Positions 1-4,693 of a stretch of 8,341 nt of DNA are shown here, in pieces. The DNA comes from an uncultured Methylococcaceae bacterium. GTDB taxonomy: Bacteria > Pseudomonadota > Gammaproteobacteria > Methylococcales > Methylomonadaceae. Within the stretch, counting starts at the first letter, position 1. Every line of letters begins with the position of its first letter. Below the pieces are notes generated by a model. The model did not search any database, was not told where the DNA came from, and saw only the letters and a program-made list of their open reading frames with translations. The translations under genes were made by a program, and so were the position numbers. The stretch lies in contig CAIQND010000165.1 in assembly GCA_903873045.1 (NCBI GenBank), forward strand, positions 1 to 8,341. The letters are read 5' to 3'.

Positions 1-21
1 ACAATCACAAAGCCATTTGCC

Positions 22-150
22 AAAATCCCGTTAGGGATTAAATAGGGGTAGAAAAAACATGTCAAGAAAATATCCCGTCCCATACGGGACGGAATAACAC
101 ATACGTTCATATTTTCTACCCATATTTTGTGCCTAACGGCACAGGATTTA
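22..150. repeat. Nested palindromic intergenic repeat
   Basis: Two long arms face each other. Bases 22-57 read AAAATCCCGTTAGGGATTAA and continue into GGGGTAGAAAA. Bases 111-149 are, in reverse complement, AAATCC, then CCGTTAGG, then GGGTAGAAAA, with small gaps. Between the arms sits a second hairpin at 71-96: CCGTCCC pairs with GGGACGG around an ATAC loop, and three more pairs form outside one mismatch. The structure therefore looks like a palindrome within a palindrome. Its right edge runs up to the stop codon of the small minus-strand gene at 148. There is no run of T after either stem, so it does not look like a simple intrinsic terminator. The family is not identified. Both the arms and the inner stem are read directly from the sequence. 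Confidence 0.7.
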
Positions 151-411
151 TCGTTCAATGTTATGCCAATATCCCGTTGATTCTGTAGGTTCGTGGGGTA
201 TATCTTGTTGTGCTTCAGCAGCTTTTTTTTCTTCAGCGGCTTTTTCTCTATCCGCAGCCTTTTTAGCTAGCGCAGCTTTTTGATCCGCTGCTTTACTCGC
301 TGCTATCGATCCTGTTTCTGAGGCGGCCTGACCTAATGCAGGAGATAAAAGCGCTGATATTACGAAAAAAAATAATGGCAATGTGATTTTTTTTGATTTG
401 ATGTGCAACAT
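148..411 (-). CDS. Small secreted Ala/Lys/Glu-rich hypothetical protein
   Basis: This is an 87-residue protein with no family I recognise. Residues 1-10 are basic (KSKK), residues 11-27 are hydrophobic (LPLFFFVISALLSPALG), and a plausible signal peptidase I site follows near QAA-SE (about residue 29-30). The mature part is about 58 residues. It has an Ala/Lys/Glu-rich helical stretch at about 38-68 (AADQKAALAKKAADREKAAE), followed by a polar tail ending GYWHNIER. The open frame could begin at a TTG at 417. I chose the ATG at 411 because an AAGG ribosome site (418-421) lies 6 bases upstream of it, whereas it would touch the TTG. The stop codon lies at the edge of the palindromic repeat at 22-150, so that repeat may have shaped the C-terminus. 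A run of eight T on the plus strand lies within the Lys/Glu codons. Likely exported to the periplasm; function unknown. The gene appears to be monocistronic. Confidence 0.6.
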   Translation of the reverse strand: MLHIKSKKITLPLFFFVISALLSPALGQAASETGSIAASKAADQKAALAKKAADREKAAEEKKAAEAQQDIPHEPTESTGYWHNIER

Positions 412-482
412 AATCAACCTTTAAATAATAATTTTTTAAAATAAGTGTAGCTCAATAAGGCGCTCTGAATCTCTACAGCCTT

Positions 483-511
483 AGCTGTGATTCGACCTTA
501 CAGCTTTTTTT
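483..511 (+). terminator. Terminator-like hairpin with T-tract, no gene assigned
   Basis: AGCTGTGA (483-490) pairs with TTACAGCT (498-505), with one G-T wobble and a 7-base loop, and is followed by seven T (505-511). This is the shape of a Rho-independent terminator reading on the plus strand. No plus-strand gene lies upstream in the window. An alternative stem is possible just before it: ACAGC at 475-479 with GCTGT at 484-488. That stem would compete with the terminator stem. It could end a short untranslated RNA or block transcription coming in from the left. It may also be a chance palindrome. Confidence 0.4.
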
Positions 512-642
512 GATTCAACAATTTGGCAGGTCATGTTTAATGAGCCCACAATAATAGTCCGGTGATTTTAGGTAAGGACTGTTTTAAAGTTATCAGATTA
601 AAACTGGAAGTACAATAAATAATATCACTGAAATGTTAGCGT

Positions 643-676
643 CTTTCATTTTCACATTAAAATGTGATGATGAAAG
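643..676. repeat. 34-base imperfect palindrome
   Basis: CTTTCAT (643-649) pairs with ATGAAAG (670-676), and inside it TCACATT (652-658) pairs with AATGTGA (661-667). A two-base internal loop separates the two stems. The palindrome lies about 70 bases past the end of the minus-strand Uma2-family gene. Neither strand shows a following T-run, so a classical terminator is doubtful. It could protect an mRNA 3' end, be a binding site for a dimeric regulator, or be a decayed repeat. Confidence 0.45.
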
Positions 677-746
677 AGCTGATCCTGATTTTCCGTGGAT
701 TTATTAAAACCACTAAAAAAATGAGTATTGACGATGACCGGTCACT

Positions 747-1337
747 CTATGGCTTATTATCGCCATCATCATCAAGAACTTTATCATAAACTTCGCGCAG
801 ACTGAGATAGCAATTTATGCTTTCCAGTGACATGGAAGCCTCAAGCCCTAACGCTTCAGATAATATCCAAACGTCGCCTTGCCGCAGATAGTGTTCGATA
901 CTGGCCTGATCTTGCGATATCAACAGATATTCACGCAGGCTGGCGATTTTACGATAATGTGCAAACTTGCCGCCTCGGTCATAAGCTTCGGTGGAAGGCG
1001 ACAGCACTTCAATCAACAGCGTTGGGTTAATCAGGGTATCAAAATAGGTATCCTCAAATTGCGGCGCACCGCATACAACCGCGATATCTGGATAATGGTA
1101 ACTGTGTGCTTCGGCTGCCTTGACGCGCATATCATTGATGTAGGCTTCGCAGGGACGTTTTTTGAGTTGATTTCGTAACTCTCCGGCTATATTAACTGTT
1201 ATCAGATTATGCTTACGACTAGCGCCGGTCATTGCATAAATTTCACCATTATGAAATTCACTTTTAGTAAACGCGCTACGTTCCAATGTTAAGTAGTCTT
1301 CAGCGGTATAACGCAGCTGTTCAAGTGCGGCAGACAT
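747..1337 (-). CDS. Uma2-family (DUF820) PD-(D/E)XK nuclease-fold protein
   Basis: This 196-residue protein is typical in length for the Uma2 family, proteins with the restriction-endonuclease fold that are abundant in cyanobacteria and scattered in other bacteria. Visible family marks are the N-terminal YTAEDYLTLE, the KSEFHNGEIYAMTG segment (residues 25-38), HYPDIAVV with the likely metal-binding D84, LLIEVLSPST with E110, and the following D120 and K124 before the REYLLIS strand (135-141). The PD and E-x-L spacing fits an intact active site, so there is no sign of decay, although biochemical activity and targets of the family are poorly known. The start is an ATG with AGAGGT (1343-1348) five bases upstream. 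The gene stands alone: repeats lie upstream and a 335-base gap downstream. No partner toxin, antitoxin or methylase gene is adjacent, so a restriction or defence role is not supported by context. Confidence 0.9.
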   Translation of the reverse strand: MSAALEQLRYTAEDYLTLERSAFTKSEFHNGEIYAMTGASRKHNLITVNIAGELRNQLKKRPCEAYINDMRVKAAEAHSYHYPDIAVVCGAPQFEDTYFDTLINPTLLIEVLSPSTEAYDRGGKFAHYRKIASLREYLLISQDQASIEHYLRQGDVWILSEALGLEASMSLESINCYLSLREVYDKVLDDDGDNKP

Positions 1338-1375
1338 AAATTACCTCTAAGAATTCTCTTTTTAAGGTTAAGCTT

Positions 1376-1403
1376 ATCATAGCGTTTTCTATCAGTGTGA
1401 ACA
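1376..1403 (-). promoter_or_regulatory. Candidate promoter for the Uma2-family gene
   Basis: On the minus strand, TATGAT (1376-1381) matches five of six bases of a sigma-70 -10 box. It is preceded, after 16 bases, by TGTTCA (1398-1403), a poor -35 box. It lies about 40 bases upstream of the ATG at 1337, a sensible distance. This rests on the -10 match only and is tentative. Confidence 0.25.
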
Positions 1404-1430
1404 GTATTTTTGTAATTTTGTAATTATTTA

Positions 1431-1630
1431 CCTCCCCCTTTGAAAAAGGGGGGTTGAGGGATTTATCTAATAAAATCCCCCCTAACCCTAATGTCATTAA
1501 GTTAAGCCGTTGGCTGAGCGAAGTCGAAGCGATTTTTCCGGCTTCGGCTCCGCTCAGCCAACGGTTTATCTTCCCAAGAGGCTTAACTTAACGACATTGC
1601 CCTTAACCTCTTTTTCAAAGAAGGGGAGCA
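1431..1630. repeat. C/G-rich palindromic repeat interrupted by a MITE-like element
   Basis: The left arm (1431-1466) reads CCTCCCCCTTTGAAAAAGGG, then GGGTTGAGGGATTTAT. The right arm begins at 1472 with AAAATCCCCCCTAACCCT, is broken at 1489, and resumes after the inserted element as TTAACC then TTTTTCAAAGAAGGGGAG (1603-1630). Putting the right arm back together gives an approximate reverse complement of the left arm. The left arm also folds alone: CCCCCTTT (1434-1441) pairs with AAAGGGGG (1445-1452). The interruption by the element at 1490-1598 shows that this repeat is the older of the two. Confidence 0.65.
1490..1598. mobile_element. MITE-like element, copy 1 (109 bp)
   Basis: The element is bounded by inverted repeats AATGTCATTAAGTTAAG (1490-1506) and, in reverse complement, AATGTCGTTAAGTTAAG (1582-1598), which agree at 16 of 17 bases. 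Inside is a very long hairpin: 1507-1530 pairs with 1541-1564 at 22 of 24 positions (CCGTTGGCTGAGCG against CGCTCAGCCAACGG and onward) around a 10-base loop. No open frame resembles a transposase, so it could only move with enzymes supplied in trans. CCCT occurs on both sides (1486-1489 and 1600-1603, with one extra G on the right), a possible but unproven target duplication. It lies just past the 3' end of yeeN. The parent insertion sequence is not identified. Confidence 0.75.
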
Positions 1631-1653
1631 ATAATTACGCGGGGAATCAGCTC

Positions 1654-2370
1654 TTAAAATTCGGCATCATGATAAATATTCTGTACGTCATCCAGATCAT
1701 TTAACATGTCCAAGAACTTTTCAAACAATTCCAGATCCTCGCCGCTGATAGGCGTGACCGTTCTTGGCAAAAATTGAATTTCGTCCACATCAAAATCAAC
1801 CTTGCCCAACGCATCCGTTAAGGCTTGCTTGGCCTTAAAGTAGTCGGCATGGGGCGTAAAGACGGTGACTTTTCCCTTATCACTTTCAATATCGGTCACA
1901 TCCACATCGGCCGTTAGCAAGGCATCAAGAACGGCATCTTCGTCATCATTTTCAAAAGCCAGGATAGCGGAATGGTCAAACATGTGACTGACTACACCTT
2001 GGGTACCAATTTTACATTTTGTTTTGGTAAAGCACTGGCGCACATCACCAAAAGTACGGTTAGGGTTGTCGGTCAGGCAATCAATAATCACCATGCAACC
2101 ACCGGGACCAAAGCCTTCGTAGCGAGCTGGCGAAAAATCTTCCCCCCCGCCGCCTCTGGCTTTGTCGATAGCTTTTTCAATAACGTGGGTAGGCACTTGG
2201 TCTTTCTTGGCGCGATCAATCAGTCCCCGCAAAGCTAAATTGCCATCCGGGTCGACACCCCCCGCTTTAGCGCACACATATATTTCACGGCCATATTTAC
2301 TGTAGACCTTTGCCTTGGTGTCAGACGTTTTGGCCATGGACACTTTACGATTTTGGTAAGCTCTTCCCAT
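1654..2370 (-). CDS. yeeN: YebC/TACO1-family protein, YeeN type
   Basis: This 238-residue protein keeps the characteristic YeeN opening MGRAYQNRK and continues KAKVYSKYGREIYV, where true YebC proteins begin MAGHSKWANI. Further family marks are GGVDPDGNLALR (38-49), RAKKDQVPTHVIEKAIDKA (53-71), the glycine-rich GGGGEDFSPARYEGFGPGG (73-91), DNPNRTFGDVR and KTKCKIGTQGVVSHMFD. The length equals that of E. coli YeeN as I know it. The family was long called transcriptional regulators. Later work on YebC and TACO1 proteins points to a role on the ribosome during difficult translation, such as proline-rich stretches; whether YeeN does the same here is inference. The upstream start at 2370 is preferred because the family N-terminus is intact from it, although its GGAG (2381-2384) sits 10 bases away, longer than ideal. 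The gene stands alone and is flanked on both sides by directly repeated MITE-like elements. Confidence 0.93.
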   Translation of the reverse strand: MGRAYQNRKVSMAKTSDTKAKVYSKYGREIYVCAKAGGVDPDGNLALRGLIDRAKKDQVPTHVIEKAIDKARGGGGEDFSPARYEGFGPGGCMVIIDCLTDNPNRTFGDVRQCFTKTKCKIGTQGVVSHMFDHSAILAFENDDEDAVLDALLTADVDVTDIESDKGKVTVFTPHADYFKAKQALTDALGKVDFDVDEIQFLPRTVTPISGEDLELFEKFLDMLNDLDDVQNIYHDAEF

Positions 2371-2551
2371 TTGATTGTTGCTCCATTGGCAAATAAAAAT
2401 CAGTCGATTCTACAGATAAGTCCTTCCATTAGGAATCTTTAAATCATTTCATCAAGACACAAAGCCGGACGCTATATGCCTATACAGATAACATCCCTTG
2501 AAGGGATAGTATCTGTCGACAGAGAAATCAGGTATCAATAACGCCGGTTAC
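2371..2551. other. Upstream region of yeeN
   Basis: This is the first part of the 342-base gap between yeeN and rsmD; the rest is the MITE-like copy 2 and the palindromes next to rsmD. It should hold the yeeN promoter and leader. I find no strong -35/-10 pair; the best on the minus strand is TTGATG followed by CCTAAT, which is weak. The only clear structure is the hairpin at 2484-2516. No small open frame with a ribosome site is apparent. Confidence 0.5.
2484..2516. repeat. Hairpin upstream of yeeN
   Basis: ACAGATA (2484-2490) pairs with TATCTGT (2510-2516), and ATCCCTT pairs with AAGGGAT towards the centre, with a two-base mismatch between the stems. The stem is about 14 pairs around a small TTGAA loop. 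It lies about 115 bases before the yeeN start codon. Neither strand has a T-tract after it. It may be a leader structure, an operator-like palindrome or a small repeat. The first arm (TACAGATAA) recurs at about 2411-2419 nearer the gene, without the partner arm. Confidence 0.45.
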
Positions 2552-2681
2552 AATGTCATTAAGTTAAGCCGTTCACTGAGCGGAGCCGTAGCGATTTTTT
2601 CGGCTTCGGCTCCGCTCAGCCAACGAGGCTCGGCTCAGCCAACGGTTTATCTTGCCAAGAGATGCTTAACTTAACGGCATT
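2552..2681. mobile_element. MITE-like element, copy 2 (130 bp)
   Basis: The ends are AATGTCATTAAGTTAAG (2552-2568), identical to the left end of copy 1, and, in reverse complement, AATGCCGTTAAGTTAAG (2665-2681), matching it at 15 of 17. The interior is related to copy 1 and in the same orientation: the long hairpin with the CGGCTTCGGCTCCGCTCAGC arm, then TTTATCTT, CCAAGAG and CTTAACTTAACG before the right end. It is longer because the right hairpin arm contains a tandem duplication of about 19 bases (2608-2626 and 2627-2645, 17 of 19 identical). No transposase is encoded. No clean target duplication is visible. It lies between the rsmD end and the yeeN upstream region. Confidence 0.75.
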
Positions 2682-2686
2682 AGCGC

Positions 2687-2719
2687 CGACTGGGTTGCGT
2701 CCGTACCAGTCGTCAACCC
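2687..2719. repeat. Overlapping palindromes at the rsmD stop codon
   Basis: CGACTGG (2687-2693) pairs perfectly with CCAGTCG (2706-2712), ending one base before the rsmD stop codon (2713-2715). A second, competing stem is possible between GGGTTG (2692-2697) and CAACCC (2714-2719), which reaches into the last codons. Neither is followed by T residues on the minus strand, so this is not a standard Rho-independent terminator. Transcripts from the M16-rsmD operon would next run into the long hairpin of the MITE-like element, which may serve as the effective 3' end. Confidence 0.4.
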
Positions 2720-3267
2720 AATCGCTCAAACAAATGATAGCCCACTTCGCCGGCCACTTTACTTTTCAGTAGTCGCCAATTTTCAGGCAGTCCATCAAGC
2801 TTGAGCGTGCTTTCCGTCTCAACATAGATTTTGGCATGTTTACTTAACCAGCTTTTTTCTTCCAGCCATTGACAGGTCTGAACGGCTAGCGACAGTGCAA
2901 AAGGCGGATCAATAAAAACCACATCAAAAACGTCGGCATCACCGGCCAGATAACGAAACACATCCGCTTGAATAATTTTAATTTGGTCGGCGTTAAGTTT
3001 GACTGTGTTGTCTTTTAAAGCGCGACAGGCTAAGGCATTATTTTCAATTTGAATGACAGACTTGGCACCTCTGGAAGCGGCTTCAAAACCCAACGCGCCG
3101 CTGCCTGCATATAAATCCAGGCAGCGACTACCAATAATGTCATTACGCAACCAATTAAATAGCGTTTCTCGTACTCTTGTCGGTGTCGGCCTTAAACCTG
3201 GCGCATCGACAAACGTTATGCAGCGACTGCGCCAGTCTCCACCGATTATTCTGAGTTTATTTGACAC
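2713..3267 (-). CDS. rsmD: 16S rRNA (guanine-966-N2)-methyltransferase RsmD
   Basis: RsmD transfers a methyl group from S-adenosylmethionine to N2 of G966 in 16S rRNA during assembly of the small ribosomal subunit. The protein has 184 residues, a usual length for the family. Its signature parts are present in order: LRIIGGDWRSR at the N-terminus, LRPTPTRVRETLFNWL (25-40), the SAM-binding DLYAGSGALGFEAASRGA (51-68) with acidic E75 at the end of the next strand, and the catalytic DPPF (120-123). The start codon is GTG (3265-3267), with only a weak AGAAG upstream. It lies 11 bases inside the 3' end of the preceding M16 gene, so translation is probably coupled. In many bacteria rsmD neighbours ftsY or coaD; here it ends an M16 peptidase operon, an arrangement I believe also occurs in other gammaproteobacteria. 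Nothing suggests damage. Confidence 0.95.
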   Translation of the reverse strand: MSNKLRIIGGDWRSRCITFVDAPGLRPTPTRVRETLFNWLRNDIIGSRCLDLYAGSGALGFEAASRGAKSVIQIENNALACRALKDNTVKLNADQIKIIQADVFRYLAGDADVFDVVFIDPPFALSLAVQTCQWLEEKSWLSKHAKIYVETESTLKLDGLPENWRLLKSKVAGEVGYHLFERLG

Positions 3268-4693
3268 TTTTTTCTTCTGGTTTAACGACGGCTTCTGATT
3301 TAGCTTCTGCTTTACCCACGGTTATGGTTTGCAGTAGCTGCGGATTAACATGACGTTTAAGGGCATCGCTTATCGATGCAACCGACACTTGTTCTATGTT
3401 TTGTTGAAAAGTATCCAGATAATCCAAGGGCATTTCATAAAAACCGATCATGGCAACATAGCTGGCCAGTTCTTTATTGGTATCAAAACGCATGGCAAAA
3501 CCACCGGTAATATTTTTCTTTGCCGCAACCAGTTCAGCTTCAGTCGGGCCTTGGCTAATAAAATCGGCCAAGGTTTGATTGAGTACTTGCAACGCTTGCG
3601 TGGTTTGATCGTTACGGGTTTGCAAGCTGACCAAAAACGGCCCCGGTTTTAACAAAGGTATAAAAGCACTGGATGCGCTGTAAGCCAAGCCGCGCTTTTC
3701 GCGGACTTCATTAAAAAGTTTTGAAACCAGACCACTACCGCCCAAGATATGATTACCCACATACAGATTAAAATAATCGGGATCTTTACGATAAGTGCCG
3801 GGCAGTCCCACCAAAACATGAGTTTGTGTTGATGGAAACTCGATATGTTGCAGGCTGGCTTTAAGCGGCATGGCAACTTCGGGTAGAGCGTCCGGTTTTT
3901 TTCCTGCTGGCAATCCGGAAAGCAACTTTTCGGCAGTTTGTTCCGCTTGCTGTTTGGATAAATCCCCGACAATAACAACCATCGCATTTGCGGCAACATA
4001 ATATTTCTGATAAAAGTTTTTTAAATCAGCGGTCTTAAAAGCGGATACGGTTTTAATCACGCCAGCTTCTGGATGAGCATAAGGATGCTGTCCGTAAAGC
4101 GCATTATAAAAAGCAATGCTGGCCAATGCCGCAGGCGATTCTTCCTGTTGTTTTAAACCGGCCAGTGTACGGTTTTTTTCCCGTTTAAAGTCAGCTTCAT
4201 TATAAACCGGTTGGGTCAAGATGACCTGCATGGTATCAAGTGCTTTATCGAACAAGGGTTTGTCCGTCAAGGTGCGTAACGAAACAGTCGCTGTATCAAG
4301 TGAACTACTGACGCTAAAATTTGCACCCACGCTTTCAAAGCGTTGCGCAATGTCATCGGCATTCCACTTTCCGGCTCCGGTATCCAGTAAACCAGCCGTT
4401 AATGATGCCAAGCCAAACTGCTGTCCATCATTGGCACTACCGGCATCAAAAACAACCTGTATATCCACCATCGGCAGACCTTCGGTATGCACATAATAAA
4501 CCCGGCTACCTTGCGATGTTTGCCAGTGCTCAATTTTTGCAGCGGCATTGGTTAACGTGCTTGTTGACAACAAGATAAGTCCAAGCCAATAAAAAGTCCT
4601 GGATTGGGTTGTTGTTTTTTGCAAGCCAGTGTTTTTTTGTTGGGTTACGCTATCGCTAACCCACGCTACACATTTTAAGAGATGAACACGCAT
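3257..4693 (-). CDS. M16 peptidase-family protein lacking the zinc motif (regulatory or binding subunit)
   Basis: This 478-residue M16 (insulinase/pitrilysin) protein is probably the non-catalytic half of a heteromeric peptidase with the upstream gene. Where the active partner has HXXEH, this protein reads LASLTAGLLDTG (residues 95-106), with S97, A100 and G101 at the metal-ligand positions, so it cannot bind zinc in the normal way. The C-terminal domain retains the GGSGLVSKLFNEVREKRGLA stretch (318-337) followed by Y338, corresponding to the Arg/Tyr substrate-binding pair that active subunits often lack. The hydrophobic export segment FYWLGLILLSTSTLTNAAA starts only at residue 34. About 33 residues precede it, and residues 8-19 are encoded by a palindromic repeat. 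The ATG shares its A with the partner's stop codon (TAATG) and has AGGGAG (4701-4706) seven bases upstream, supporting this start. The stop codon overlaps rsmD. Likely periplasmic. Confidence 0.9.
   Translation of the reverse strand: MRVHLLKCVAWVSDSVTQQKNTGLQKTTTQSRTFYWLGLILLSTSTLTNAAAKIEHWQTSQGSRVYYVHTEGLPMVDIQVVFDAGSANDGQQFGLASLTAGLLDTGAGKWNADDIAQRFESVGANFSVSSSLDTATVSLRTLTDKPLFDKALDTMQVILTQPVYNEADFKREKNRTLAGLKQQEESPAALASIAFYNALYGQHPYAHPEAGVIKTVSAFKTADLKNFYQKYYVAANAMVVIVGDLSKQQAEQTAEKLLSGLPAGKKPDALPEVAMPLKASLQHIEFPSTQTHVLVGLPGTYRKDPDYFNLYVGNHILGGSGLVSKLFNEVREKRGLAYSASSAFIPLLKPGPFLVSLQTRNDQTTQALQVLNQTLADFISQGPTEAELVAAKKNITGGFAMRFDTNKELASYVAMIGFYEMPLDYLDTFQQNIEQVSVASISDALKRHVNPQLLQTITVGKAEAKSEAVVKPEEKSVK
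4638..4671 (-). repeat. Palindromic repeat inside the 5' coding region of the second M16 gene
   Basis: On the plus strand TGGGTTA (4641-4647) pairs with TAACCCA (4657-4663) around CGCTATCGC. In the coding direction this reads GTGGGTTAGCGATAGCG then TAACCCAACA. From memory, sequences of the form GGGTTAGCGATAGCGTAACCC are common intergenic repeats in cyanobacteria and some proteobacteria; I cannot confirm that here. The repeat lies in frame and encodes residues 8-19 (CVAWVSDSVTQQ), upstream of the signal-peptide core. Confidence 0.6.

Larger units (their letters stand above)
412..746. other. 335-base gap between the small secreted gene and the Uma2-family gene
   Basis: I find no convincing gene here on either strand. 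The part next to 411 is AT-rich and should hold the promoter of the small minus-strand gene. A weak candidate there is TTGAGC followed 17-19 bases later by ATTATTAT on the minus strand, but I would not rely on it. The gap also holds the plus-strand terminator-like hairpin at 483-511, the 34-base palindrome at 643-676, and a perfect 10-base palindrome TGACCGGTCA at 735-744, just beyond the Uma2 stop codon. Confidence 0.6.

Noticed and set aside
22..150. A short CRISPR array
   Set aside because: The repeated parts are inverted, not direct, and there are no evenly spaced repeats or cas genes.
879..1178. Plus-strand open frame antisense to the Uma2-family gene
   Set aside because: The minus-strand reading has clear family motifs and a good ribosome site; the antisense frame has neither.
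747..1337. Uma2-family gene as part of a defence or toxin-antitoxin module
   Set aside because: No partner gene is adjacent; both sides are non-coding repeat-containing gaps.
1490..1598. The long hairpin as an intrinsic terminator for yeeN
   Set aside because: The T-run lies in the loop region, not after the stem, and the hairpin recurs with inverted ends at 2552-2681, so a mobile repeat explains it better. It may still slow polymerase.
1510..1704. Plus-strand open frame of about 64 codons across MITE-like copy 1 and the end of yeeN
   Set aside because: It is made of hairpin sequence and antisense yeeN, with no ribosome site and no transposase motif.
3649..3999. Open frame of over 100 codons inside the second M16 gene, same strand, other frame
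   Set aside because: It lies wholly within a gene with strong family motifs, has no ribosome site or recognisable domain, and is best explained as a chance frame.
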